From the NCBI RefSeq assembly GCF_904848665.1, contig NZ_CAJHCQ010000006.1, positions 186,001-250,000 of the forward strand: DNA of 64,000 nt, given 5' to 3'. This stretch comes from Paraburkholderia hiiakae. Its GTDB lineage: Bacteria > Pseudomonadota > Gammaproteobacteria > Burkholderiales > Burkholderiaceae. How positions within the stretch are numbered: position 1 is the first letter of the stretch; every line of letters begins with the position of its first letter. The notes under the pieces are model-generated. The model was not told where the DNA came from and ran no database searches. It was given only the letters and a program-made list of their open reading frames with translations. A program made the translations under genes and the position numbers. Shown here piece after piece: positions 1-8,315 of the stretch.

Positions 1-16
1 ATTTCAGGGAGACATC

Positions 17-772
17 ATGCGAATCCCGTCGCTGAAAAATACCGTCAGTGCTGACGAGTGGCAGCTCCGCTGTGACCTCGCAGCATGTTATCGCCTCGTG
101 GCACTTCATGGCTGGAGCGATCTGATCTTTACTCACATCAGCGCGCGAATGCCTGGTCCCGACCATCGGTTCCTGATCAATCCGTATGGGCTATTGTTCG
201 AAGAGGTAACCGCATCGTCGCTCATCATGGTCAATACAGAAGGCGAGCGACTCTCGAACTCGGAGTTCCAGGTAAATCGCGCAGGCTTTGTGATCCATAG
301 CGCGATTCATGCTGCGCGTGAGGACGTGCAGTGCGTATTGCACACACATACCCGCGCGGGTGTCGCCGTCAGCGCGCAAAAAAACGGCCTGTTGCCGATT
401 TCCCAGCAATCGACTTTCGTGCTCGATTCGCTCGGCTACCACGATTACGAAGGCGTAGCGCTTCGAGATGACGAAAAGCCGCGCCTGCAGGACGACCTCG
501 GCCATGCCAACTATCTGATGCTCAGGAACCATGGCCTGCTGACCGTCGGAAAGACCATTGCCGATGCATTCCTCAGCATGTACATCTTCGAGACTGCGTG
601 CCAGATCCAGTTGTCAGCGCAGGCGGGAGGAGAGCTCACGCTCGTAGACCCGGATATTCTCGCCACAGCGGCGTCGGCCAAGGACGTTCAGACGGACGGA
701 GTCGGCGGCTCTTTTGTGTGGCCAGCGATGATTCGCAAACTCGACCGTATTGACGACAGTTATCGTTCATAG
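17..772 (+). CDS. class II aldolase/adducin family protein
   Basis: The 251-residue protein has the class II aldolase/adducin fold signature: a metal-site HTHT motif near residue 110 and a second histidine in RNHGLL near residue 176. Known members cleave or epimerise phosphorylated sugars such as fuculose- or ribulose-phosphate, or act on hydroxy acids, using a divalent metal in the cytoplasm. The start is set by AGGGAGA seven bases upstream of ATG 17. The next gene on the same strand begins 219 bp downstream, so it is probably not tightly co-transcribed with it. The substrate cannot be read from sequence. The broad family is clear; a role in the catabolism of the following acid/aldol genes is inference from position. 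Confidence 0.85.
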   Translation: MRIPSLKNTVSADEWQLRCDLAACYRLVALHGWSDLIFTHISARMPGPDHRFLINPYGLLFEEVTASSLIMVNTEGERLSNSEFQVNRAGFVIHSAIHAAREDVQCVLHTHTRAGVAVSAQKNGLLPISQQSTFVLDSLGYHDYEGVALRDDEKPRLQDDLGHANYLMLRNHGLLTVGKTIADAFLSMYIFETACQIQLSAQAGGELTLVDPDILATAASAKDVQTDGVGGSFVWPAMIRKLDRIDDSYRS

Positions 773-991
773 GGATGTGGTCCTGGACGAACGCGAATCT
801 TTCGGGAGAGCGCGCTCTCCCTTTCTCGCCGTCGATGAATCCGCGCCCTGAAATGTAACCCGATGCGCGCGTTGAAACGCCGCACCCGATGCTCGTGATC
901 GCGCATCGCTTTGCGGATGGCCGGTACAACGATTTGTAGTCCAAATTTATCAAGGCAAACCCATCGAGCTTGCCCGCCGGAGGAGCGAGAC

Positions 992-1879
992 ATGACACAA
1001 AGCACAGACGCATGGAAAGCCCGGGGAAATTACTTTACCTACCGTGGCCACAATATCTTCTGGCGCGAGGAAGGGCGAGCAGATGCCCCCGTTCTACTTT
1101 TAATCCATGGCTTTCCAACGGCTTCATGGGACTGGCTGCACGTCTGGCCGGATCTGCTCGGGCGTTATAGATTGCTCACGCTCGACATGATCGGTTTTGG
1201 TTATTCGGACAAGCCGCGTGATTACACATACTCGATCCTCGATCAGGCCGATCTTTACGATCAATTCCTGGCAATGCGTGGCGTCGGCGAATACCACATT
1301 CTGGCTCACGACTACGGCGACTCGGTGGCACAGGAAATGGTAGCCCGGGATATTGAACGCGCCGATCGACCGAAACTCCGAAGTGCCTGCTTCCTCAACG
1401 GCGGCCTTTTCCCTGAAACGCACAGACGCGTGCGTTTTCAGTCGCTCCTGCTCTCCCCAATTGGGCCACTTGTGTCTTTGCTGACGACCAAAAGAAAACT
1501 GTCTGCAAACATGAGCGCGGTATTCGGGAAGCAATATCCGCCAGATGCCGAAACGCTCGACGCCATGTGGGATCTGTTGCGTGAACGGCACGGCGAGCGA
1601 ATCATGCACAAACTCATCAATTACATCCCGGATCGCATCGAGCATCGCGAAAGATGGGTAGGCGCGCTTCAGACAGCGGAGATTCCGCTCAAGCTGATCG
1701 TCGGCCCTGTAGACCCCATCTCCGGGAGCCACATGGTCGAGCGCTATCGCGAACTGGTGCCTCGTTCCGACGTCACGGAATTGCCCGGTGTCGGACACTA
1801 CCCGCAAGTTCAGACGCCGACCGCTGTGACCACCGCTTACTTTGAGTTCCGCGACCGGTTGGCAACCGTGTGTTTGTGA
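992..1879 (+). CDS. alpha/beta hydrolase, MEST/PEG1-like
   Basis: A 295-residue alpha/beta hydrolase. HGFPTASWDW near residue 37 forms the oxyanion region. The nucleophile elbow reads HDYGD, with aspartate in place of the usual serine as in epoxide hydrolases and haloalkane dehalogenases. VGPVDP and the late GHYPQ (near residue 270) supply the acid and the histidine. The combination HDYGD..AQE, NGGLFPETHR and RWVGAL closely matches what I remember of the mammalian MEST/PEG1 protein. ATG 992 is chosen because GGAGGAGCGAG precedes it; an upstream in-frame start at 911 would add 27 unrelated residues. The reaction is unknown. It stands alone between two gaps of 219 and 327 bp. Confidence 0.85.
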   Translation: MTQSTDAWKARGNYFTYRGHNIFWREEGRADAPVLLLIHGFPTASWDWLHVWPDLLGRYRLLTLDMIGFGYSDKPRDYTYSILDQADLYDQFLAMRGVGEYHILAHDYGDSVAQEMVARDIERADRPKLRSACFLNGGLFPETHRRVRFQSLLLSPIGPLVSLLTTKRKLSANMSAVFGKQYPPDAETLDAMWDLLRERHGERIMHKLINYIPDRIEHRERWVGALQTAEIPLKLIVGPVDPISGSHMVERYRELVPRSDVTELPGVGHYPQVQTPTAVTTAYFEFRDRLATVCL

Positions 1880-2206
1880 ATCTGCGTCGACCACCGCATG
1901 CAGCGCGATTTCAAATGACCTAAGTCGTACTGGCGCGCCCCCGGTTCCCAGGTCAACGGCAGCGATACCCGAAAAAACCAGGTTTGGAAGGTTCCTTGCA
2001 GTTGTGGTTCAGGGCAAACGTTACGCTTGACGTACGAATTGAAAAGTAGCGCCGAGGGCATCACTGACTGGTTCGTCGTCACATACACATCGCGCCGTTA
2101 CCGCCATGGCCAACGGGAGACCGAAGACCAAAGGAACGATGTGTCGGGGTGCTGTGGGTTTGGAGTTTCGTTTAATTGCGCGCTGCGCACGGTGTGGAGG
2201 TAGAGC
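1880..2206. other. non-coding gap of 327 bp
   Basis: I see no supported gene, terminator or repeat here. Short ORFs on both strands lack ribosome sites and family motifs. The last 20 bases carry GTGGAGGT, the ribosome site of the following dehydrogenase. The gap probably holds the promoter of the 2207-5212 gene run, but I could not pick a convincing one. Confidence 0.5.
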
Positions 2207-3196
2207 ATGCAGAAGATTCTGGTAGCCGGTCCGACCTTTCCGGAAGTGATCGACCGACTCAAACAATATTTCGAAGTCGACTGGAACGAGGGCAACGTAC
2301 TCACCGGCGACGAACTGGTCCAGCGCCTGCTAGACAAGGACGGCGCAATGACAGCGGGCGATCCCATTACCGCTGCAGTGCTCGCGGCTGCGCCGCGCTT
2401 GCGCGTCGTGTCGAACATGGCGGTTGGTTTCAACAACTTCGACATCGCCGCGTTCAACGCGGTCAATGTCCTCGGTACCAACACGCCGGACGTACTGAAC
2501 GAATCGGTGGCCGACTTCGGCTGGGCGCTGATGATGGCCGCGGCGCGCCGCGTGACCGAGTCAGAACACTGGCTGCGCGCCGGCAAGTGGCAGAAGTTTC
2601 AGTACGACGCCTTTCTCGGTACCGATATTCAAGGCTCGACGCTCGGCATTGTCGGCATGGGCCGCATCGGGCAGGCGCTCGCCCGCCGCGCGCGCGGCTT
2701 CAACATGCGCGTCGTCTACCACAACCGTACGCGCGTGGCGCCGCAGATCGAAGCGGAACTGAATGCGGAGTATGCGTCGAAGGAACAGTTGCTGCGCTGC
2801 GCGGACCACGTCGTTCTCGTCCTGCCGTACACGCCCGAGAGCCGTCACACGATCGGAGCCGCTGAGCTCGCGCAGATGAAGCCGACCGCGACACTCACCA
2901 ACATCGCGCGCGGCGGCATCGTCGACGACACGGCGCTCGCTGAAGCGCTGCGCACGAGGCGTATCGGCGCGGCTGGCCTTGACGTGTTCGAGGGTGAGCC
3001 GCGCGTGCATCCGGACCTTCTCACGGTGCCGAACGTCGTGTTGACGCCGCATATCGCGAGTGCGACTGAAGCGACGCGCCGCGCGATGGCGAACCTGGCT
3101 GCCGACAATCTGATCGCTGGTCTCGGCGAAGGCCCACAGGCGGGGCGTCCGCCGAATCCGATCAACCCCGGCGTGCTTGGCAAGGCGCGCTCGTGA
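2207..3196 (+). CDS. D-2-hydroxyacid dehydrogenase (glyoxylate/hydroxypyruvate reductase type)
   Basis: A 329-residue member of the D-isomer-specific 2-hydroxyacid dehydrogenase family. The Rossmann motif GMGRIG sits at 150-155. The catalytic set is R235 (NIARGG), E264 (FEGEP) and H282 (TPHIAS). The strand after the glycine loop ends in HNRT, with no acidic residue, which usually favours NADP(H). This resembles GhrB/GyaR reductases that interconvert glyoxylate or 2-keto acids with the hydroxy acids. A strong GGAGGT precedes the ATG. Gaps of about 60 bp to the aldolase and the enolase-superfamily gene suggest one transcript acting on an aldonic or hydroxy acid. The exact substrate is not determined. 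Confidence 0.88.
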   Translation: MQKILVAGPTFPEVIDRLKQYFEVDWNEGNVLTGDELVQRLLDKDGAMTAGDPITAAVLAAAPRLRVVSNMAVGFNNFDIAAFNAVNVLGTNTPDVLNESVADFGWALMMAAARRVTESEHWLRAGKWQKFQYDAFLGTDIQGSTLGIVGMGRIGQALARRARGFNMRVVYHNRTRVAPQIEAELNAEYASKEQLLRCADHVVLVLPYTPESRHTIGAAELAQMKPTATLTNIARGGIVDDTALAEALRTRRIGAAGLDVFEGEPRVHPDLLTVPNVVLTPHIASATEATRRAMANLAADNLIAGLGEGPQAGRPPNPINPGVLGKARS

Positions 3197-3258
3197 ATTG
3201 AGCAGCGCGCCTCGCCTGGACGGCTTTCAAAGACGATTGAAAACTGATGGAGACCATG

Positions 3259-4059
3259 ATGTCGTACTCGAATGTCAGCGTTGCTGAGACGAAGGGCGGC
3301 GCTCAAGCGCGGCCATCCCTGCGATCTATCTGGGCGCAGGGCCGTGCGGCCGTGGGCGGATGGTGCGGCATACCGAGCGCATTGAGCGCGGAAGCCATGG
3401 CGCGAGCGGGCTTCGATTGGGTGTGCATCGACATGCAGCATGGTTGCATGGATTACTCCACTGCCTTGGAGATGATCCGGGCAATCGATGCGACGCCATG
3501 TCAGTCGATTGTGCGCGTGCCATGGAACGAGCCAGGCATCATCGGCCGCGTCCTCGACGCCGGTGCCGACGGCGTGATCATCCCAATGATCCGGACGGCC
3601 GCCGACGCGCGAGCGGCTGTGGATGCGTGCCTCTATCCGCCAGACGGTCGCCGCAGTTTCGGACCCATGCGGGTGGGCTTGCGCGACGGTGAGTCGTACT
3701 TCCGCGAAGCGAATAGCCGCGTGCTCGTGATCCCGATGATCGAGACAGAGGATGCTTTGGCCAATGTCGAGGCAATCGCTACTACGCCTGGCGTCGGTGC
3801 GCTTTTCCTCGGGCCGTATGACATGTCGGTTGCGCTTGGTCTGCCTCCGCGTGACAACGATGGCGAAGCGGCATTCGATCATGCGGTGGCGACGATCGTC
3901 GGCGCTGCGAAGAAGGCCGGGATCGGCGCAGCTGTGCTCTCGTCTGCGAGCCTTTTCGCGCAACGCGCAGCCCAGGGATTCAACATGATTTCGACAACCG
4001 TGGACCTGGCAGCGTTGTCGCACGCCGCCCGCAGCGATCTGGCTGCCGCCCGAAAGTAA
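3259..4059 (+). CDS. HpcH/HpaI family aldolase
   Basis: A member of the HpcH/HpaI aldolase/citrate lyase family (class II, metal-dependent pyruvate aldolases such as 4-hydroxy-2-oxoheptanedioate or 2-keto-3-deoxy-rhamnonate aldolase). Visible signatures are FDWVCIDMQHG near the N-terminus, an arginine in IVRVPW, the metal-binding MIETEDAL and GPYDMSVALG near the C-terminal third. Length, 266 residues, is normal. ATG 3247, 3256 and 3259 are all in frame; 3259 is preferred because GGAG lies six bases before it, while 3247 has no ribosome site. Between a 2-hydroxyacid dehydrogenase and an acid racemase/dehydratase homologue, it probably cleaves a 2-keto-3-deoxy acid to pyruvate plus an aldehyde. 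That step is inference. Confidence 0.88.
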   Translation: MSYSNVSVAETKGGAQARPSLRSIWAQGRAAVGGWCGIPSALSAEAMARAGFDWVCIDMQHGCMDYSTALEMIRAIDATPCQSIVRVPWNEPGIIGRVLDAGADGVIIPMIRTAADARAAVDACLYPPDGRRSFGPMRVGLRDGESYFREANSRVLVIPMIETEDALANVEAIATTPGVGALFLGPYDMSVALGLPPRDNDGEAAFDHAVATIVGAAKKAGIGAAVLSSASLFAQRAAQGFNMISTTVDLAALSHAARSDLAAARK

Positions 4060-4120
4060 GCTTCGCCACGTCATCGTCATTGCCGATGCACAAACAGCAC
4101 ACATGAAAGGAAAGGATTCC

Positions 4121-5212
4121 ATGTTCAACTTGCCGACGGGCCTCACTGTTCGCGAGGTGCAGGCGCGTGCCGTCCTGGCACCGCTAAAAACGCCGCTCGT
4201 TACCCCGGCAGGCTCGTTTCCCAAAGCACCCCTGGTGCTGATCGATCTCCACACCGAAGAGGGCATCACCGGCCGCGCGTATCTGATGGCCAACAGTCCC
4301 GTAGCGCTGAAAGCCATGGAGACATTGGTTCTCGATCTTGGTGCGACGCTGGTTGGGCAGAAGGTGGTGCCGGTCGAGCGTCACGAGGAAATGCGCTCGC
4401 GCTTTACGCTGATCGGCGGTTCACACGGGCTTGCCAACACGGCGATTTCCGGCCTCGATGTCGCGCTTTGGGATGCGCTTGCCATCGCCGCGAATCTACC
4501 TCTCGCGACGCTGATCGGCGGACGCCCGCAGCCGCTCAAGGCTTATAACAGCCTTGGCATGATCCGCGCCTCGGGCGCGGCGGAAGAAGCCGAAAAGTCG
4601 CTCTCGGCTGGTTTTAACGCCATCAAGTTCAAGATCGGCTGGCCAACATTCGCGGAGGACCTCGCCGCAGTACGTGCGTTCCGTGAGGCCGCGCCGGACG
4701 TTGAGCTGATGGTTGATTACAACCAGAGCCTCACGACAGCCGAAGCGTTGCGTCGCGGCCATGCGCTGGAGAGCGAAGGCCTTGCCTGGATCGAGGAGCC
4801 GATCCGCTGCGACGACTTCGCAGGCTTTGCCAGGATCGCCGCCGAATTGAAAACGCCGCTCCAGATCGGGGAGAATTTCTCGGGCGTTTTCGATATGGAA
4901 CGAGCACTGCGTGCCGATGCCAGCGACTATGTCATGTGCGACGTGCAGATGATCGGCGGCGTTACCGGCTGGTTGCGGGCCGCGGCTCTGGCTCAGGTCA
5001 CCAGCAAGAACTTCTCGAGCCATTGCTTCGTGGAGGCGAGCGCGCATCTGCTGACCGTCACGCCCACGCGTCACTGGCTCGAATTCCTCGATGTCGCTGG
5101 CGGGATACTGGCGGAGCCACCGAAGGTCGTCAACGGAACTGTCACCGCGCCGGACTGCCCGGGGGTGGGTCTCGTCTGGGACGAAGCGGCCGTCGCTAAG
5201 GCGAGGGTGTAG
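4121..5212 (+). CDS. mandelate racemase-like enolase-superfamily protein
   Basis: A 363-residue enolase-superfamily enzyme of the mandelate racemase subgroup. The visible catalytic set is K169-x-K171 (KFK), metal ligands D199, E225 and E251, the D274/H301 dyad and E321. These fall at nearly constant offset from remembered Pseudomonas putida mandelate racemase positions (K164/K166, D195, E221, E247, D270, H297, E317), so abstraction from both faces of the alpha-carbon is plausible. ATG 4121 is chosen over 4103 because AAAGGAAAGG lies just before it. It follows the HpcH-type aldolase by 61 bp. No mandelate-pathway genes are visible, so racemisation or dehydration of another 2-hydroxy acid is as likely. 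Confidence 0.87.
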   Translation: MFNLPTGLTVREVQARAVLAPLKTPLVTPAGSFPKAPLVLIDLHTEEGITGRAYLMANSPVALKAMETLVLDLGATLVGQKVVPVERHEEMRSRFTLIGGSHGLANTAISGLDVALWDALAIAANLPLATLIGGRPQPLKAYNSLGMIRASGAAEEAEKSLSAGFNAIKFKIGWPTFAEDLAAVRAFREAAPDVELMVDYNQSLTTAEALRRGHALESEGLAWIEEPIRCDDFAGFARIAAELKTPLQIGENFSGVFDMERALRADASDYVMCDVQMIGGVTGWLRAAALAQVTSKNFSSHCFVEASAHLLTVTPTRHWLEFLDVAGGILAEPPKVVNGTVTAPDCPGVGLVWDEAAVAKARV

Positions 5213-5224
5213 GAAATTCAACTT

Positions 5225-5250
5225 CTTTGCCGGTGCCCAGGCCGGTAAAG
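5225..5250 (+). terminator. terminator-like stem-loop after the enolase-superfamily gene
   Basis: Thirteen bases after the stop codon, CTTTGCCGG pairs with CCGGTAAAG across an 8-base loop: nine pairs including one G-U. There is no T-run after it, so it may be a 3-prime stabilising or Rho-assisted structure rather than an intrinsic terminator. Confidence 0.4.
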
Positions 5251-5332
5251 GACCATTCGCTTTCACCGTCAACTGTCCGGTGGCAGAGTGGAGGCGACAT
5301 TCTGAATGTCATAGAGCAGCCAAAAAACCAGC

Positions 5333-5977
5333 TCATTTCTGGATGTTGTCCTCACAATCTTCCCAGTATCGAAGCGGGTCGCGGTGTTCTGGATAGCGTA
5401 GGGTGAGCCACTGTGACAGCCTCTTCCAATCTGGATGGTTGACACCTGTTTGAGCGGACCAGATCGATGACCTCTCAAGGATCTGACCGTTCCCGCGATC
5501 GCGGACCAGCAAGCTGCCTAGTCCGCTTGAACTGTTCGCCTGCGACTCGACCAGGTATCTTGGGAGGATCCTGAGCTCAGCATCTTCGGCCCACCCGTAT
5601 AAGGCGCGAACAACGCCGGAGGGATCCCGCACCTCGATGGGTCCGCTTTTCGGGCGAACGGCCGTCCATCCTTCAGGGAACTCGGTGACAACTTCGTTTT
5701 TACCTTCCCTCACCCATTTCACGCGCCACGCCCGCTCTATCGCCTCGCGCATGCGAGCCACCGACTCGTAACAAGCAGGCAATTCGATCGCCTTCGGAAG
5801 AGTAATGAGGCTGTCCTTCCAGAGCTTGGTTTCGTCATCGACGCGCTTGACCACGTCGAACGCCTCTGCCTCAAATGGGTTCACGGGCCGACTCGATACG
5901 CTCGCTTTTCCTGCGGGCAATCCCTCGAAAAGGCGCTCAGCATCATGCCGGGTAAGTTTCGCTCGTCCCTTTTTCAT
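5333..5977 (-). CDS. hypothetical protein
   Basis: I do not recognise this 214-residue protein. It has a lysine/arginine-rich N-terminus, no signal peptide and no membrane segment. It is rich in charged and tryptophan residues, with a C-terminal half that reads like a compact domain (RDPSGVVRALYGWAEDAEL, then a W/H-containing tail). ATG 5977 is used; a TTG 18 bases upstream is also possible, and GAGAGAC before the ATG is a fair ribosome site. It is oriented against its neighbours and bordered by more than 600 bp without genes. This suggests a transferred or orphan gene. Coding status rests on ORF length in the absence of an overlapping alternative. Confidence 0.55.
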   Translation of the reverse strand: MKKGRAKLTRHDAERLFEGLPAGKASVSSRPVNPFEAEAFDVVKRVDDETKLWKDSLITLPKAIELPACYESVARMREAIERAWRVKWVREGKNEVVTEFPEGWTAVRPKSGPIEVRDPSGVVRALYGWAEDAELRILPRYLVESQANSSSGLGSLLVRDRGNGQILERSSIWSAQTGVNHPDWKRLSQWLTLRYPEHRDPLRYWEDCEDNIQK

Positions 5978-5995
5978 TTTGTCTCTCTGCAGCAA

Positions 5996-6669
5996 GTTTG
6001 TCGTTCACGCCAGCCCCTACCGACCGGACTCGGCGCAACGTCGTTTCACGCGCTTGAATGTGCTCAAGATTGTATTCTGCGCCATTCACATTCTAATAGC
6101 TTGGGCGGCAACGTTGACGCGGGCGGTCCCCCCATTCCTGCGCCATCGTAATTAGCTCCAGTATCGAGATTGCTACTGCGATCGCGTGCAGGTGCGCCTT
6201 TCGTCTTGCCATGTTCGGTAGGTCACAGATGTCGCGCACGCGGGGCACACTCGCGGCCTCGCACTTCGGTGGAACGACGGTTCTCGTGCCAGGAGCGGAC
6301 GGCGCCATTCGGCGTCCGAATGACTTCATGTCGCCGATATCGGTAGTTCGCCGTAGCGGCGGTTGACCCCGCAATGGGCCGGGGAACGGGACTTTGATGC
6401 AGGCTGGGTACCGCCGTTGTGCAGGACAAGCCGGATCCGACGGCGGGTGCCGTCGTGGTATTGGATCAGAGATACATTGTCGCCTTTTGTTCTATCGCCT
6501 AGATTGTATTGGGGTCATTGGGCACTCAGGTGCAGTTTCGACGCCTCGTGTCAGCTGACAGTGGTCTACCCGGCGGAGCTTTTGAAGAACTGCGAGGCGG
6601 ACCCCGGGGCACAACCTGGTGAGCGCAAGCAGGTGGACGGATGCAGGCTGGTCAACAGGGATGGCAGCC
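5996..6669. other. non-coding gap of about 670 bp
   Basis: No supported gene. A 93-codon minus ORF at 6093-6374 has no ribosome site and an arginine/proline-rich composition typical of out-of-frame reading. GAATGTG near 6056 and CACATTC near 6087 form a weak 7-base inverted repeat. The promoter of the exchanger gene probably lies in the last 200 bp. The stretch may be relic DNA, but I could not match it to anything. Confidence 0.45.
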
Positions 6670-8262
6670 ATGGACGTGTTCAGGACGTTGCTTGAGACCC
6701 AGCCGTTGCTCACGCTCTTCGTGACAGTGGCGCTAGGCTATCTGGTTGGCGAACTCAGTATTAAAGGGGTGTCGCTCGGCTCCGGCGCCGTGCTGTTCGT
6801 GGGTCTCGCGATTGGTGGATGGGCGCCTAAATCGGCTCCGCCTGCACTGCTCGGCACGCTTGGCCTGTTGTTGTTTCTTTATGGAATCGGCATCCAGTAC
6901 GGCGAGCAGTTTTTCAAGGGCTTGACCAGCGCCGACGGACTCAAGGCGAACGCCGCTGCCGCATTGGGTGTGATCGGCGCGGGCTTCGTATCGATCGCTC
7001 TGGTTCCGCTGTTCGGGGTGGGGCTCGATCAATCGCTGGGCATGTTCGCCGGCTCCGGTACCAGCACGGCGAGCCTGCAAGCGGCAATGGCCGCGATGAA
7101 AAGCGATGGGGCCACGGTAGGCTATAGCGTCTCGTATCCGTTCGGCGTTGCCGGGCCGATCCTCTTTCTGTACGCACTAAGCGCACTGCTGAAGCCAAAT
7201 ATCGAGCGGCCGCCTCCCAAGCTGATGGAGACCGCTGAGATCGCGCTCAGGAATCCGGTGTTCATCGGCCTGACACTGTCCGACCTCGTCAAGCGTCTGC
7301 CGGACGGTGTCGCCATTGCGGCAGTGCGCCGAGCCCACCACAACCAGCAACCCGCTGACGATCTCGTTCTGCAGCCGGACGATGTGCTGCTCGCGACCGC
7401 GACGAATCCGGCGTTGTTGCGCGAAGCGATATCGTTGTGCGGGGAGTTGCAGCCGGGGCGGATGACGAGCCATCGCGAGGATCTGGACTATCTGCGCGTG
7501 TTCGCGTCGAGCCGGCTGGTGGTCGGGCGTGCGCTGCGCGACCTCCATTTTCCCGACGGGGTGGTGTGCTCGGTCGCGCACGTGCGCCGGGGCGACGCAG
7601 ACATGATGCCGCGCCAGGAACTGATCCTCGAATTCGGCGACCGGGTCGGCTTGCTGGTCAATCGTGGCCACCTGAAGACGATGCGTGCGTACTTCGGCGA
7701 CTCGATCAAGGGCACCGCCGAACTGAGTTTCATCTCGATCGGCATCGGTGCGGCGCTCGGTCTGATTGCCGGCGTGATTCCGTTGCCGATTCCCGGTGTC
7801 GGCCGCATGACGCTCGGGCTGGCCGCATTGCTGCTTGTTGCGCTTTGCCTCGGCCGGCAGCGGCGCTTCGGGCCGCTCGTATGGACGATGCCGCTCACTG
7901 CGAATCTGGTATTGCGCAATTTCGGGCTGACAATCTTTCTCGCACAGGTGGGCATTGCGTCCGGGCCGAAATTCTTCGCGACGGTCGGCACGACCGGAGC
8001 CTCCTTTCTGCTCTACGGGGCAGTGATTCTGCTCGCGCTAGTGATCATCACAGCAGTGTGCTGCCTCTGGATTTTCCGGTTGCCGTTCGACATGGCGGTG
8101 GGGGTGATCTGCGGAGCCACCGGGAACCCGGCGATTCTCGCGTTCGCCAATCGCGTTGCGCCGACGGACCGCCCGGACGTCGGCTACGCGATGATCTTTC
8201 CCTCGATGACAATCGTGAAAATTCTGTTCGTGCAGATTGCCGTAGTATTGAGCGGCGGATAG
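6670..8262 (+). CDS. AspT/YidE/YbjL-type antiporter with two RCK_C domains
   Basis: About 530 residues of the aspartate:alanine exchanger (AAE) family. There are two halves of hydrophobic helices around a central cytosolic part with two TrkA-C (RCK_C) domains: IAAVRRAHHNQQPADD..LQPDDVLLA and VAHVRRGDADMMPRQE..FGDRVGLLV. Each membrane half carries an AAE duplication repeat with a G-[ST]-G-T motif (AGSGTST and GATGNPA). Members swap carboxylates or amino acids across the inner membrane. ATG 6670 has AGGG nine bases upstream; ATG 6661 and GTG 6619 are in-frame alternatives. The next gene, D-lactate dehydrogenase, starts 53 bp later, so this may be a lactate or keto-acid exchanger. That substrate is inference. 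Confidence 0.85.
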   Translation: MDVFRTLLETQPLLTLFVTVALGYLVGELSIKGVSLGSGAVLFVGLAIGGWAPKSAPPALLGTLGLLLFLYGIGIQYGEQFFKGLTSADGLKANAAAALGVIGAGFVSIALVPLFGVGLDQSLGMFAGSGTSTASLQAAMAAMKSDGATVGYSVSYPFGVAGPILFLYALSALLKPNIERPPPKLMETAEIALRNPVFIGLTLSDLVKRLPDGVAIAAVRRAHHNQQPADDLVLQPDDVLLATATNPALLREAISLCGELQPGRMTSHREDLDYLRVFASSRLVVGRALRDLHFPDGVVCSVAHVRRGDADMMPRQELILEFGDRVGLLVNRGHLKTMRAYFGDSIKGTAELSFISIGIGAALGLIAGVIPLPIPGVGRMTLGLAALLLVALCLGRQRRFGPLVWTMPLTANLVLRNFGLTIFLAQVGIASGPKFFATVGTTGASFLLYGAVILLALVIITAVCCLWIFRLPFDMAVGVICGATGNPAILAFANRVAPTDRPDVGYAMIFPSMTIVKILFVQIAVVLSGG

Positions 8263-8315
8263 CCAGCGACGGATTCAGCGAGTCCGCGCGCGAGTCTTTG
8301 CCCGGGAGACAACTG

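Noticed and set aside
2845..4317. 490-codon minus-strand open frame
   Set aside because: It lies opposite three well-supported plus-strand genes, has arginine/serine-rich composition and no family motif; high G+C opens such antisense frames.
6050..6095. Inverted repeat GAATGTG/CACATTC
   Set aside because: Only seven bases per arm with a 24-base spacer and no adjacent gene start; expected by chance at this length.
6093..6374. Possible small gene in the gap before the exchanger
   Set aside because: No ribosome site, no recognisable motif, and composition like random high-G+C reading.
7437..8315. 293-codon upstream extension of the D-lactate dehydrogenase frame
   Set aside because: The extension is out of frame with the exchanger gene it overlaps and has no homology; GGGAGAC before ATG 8316 and LdhA length fix the start.
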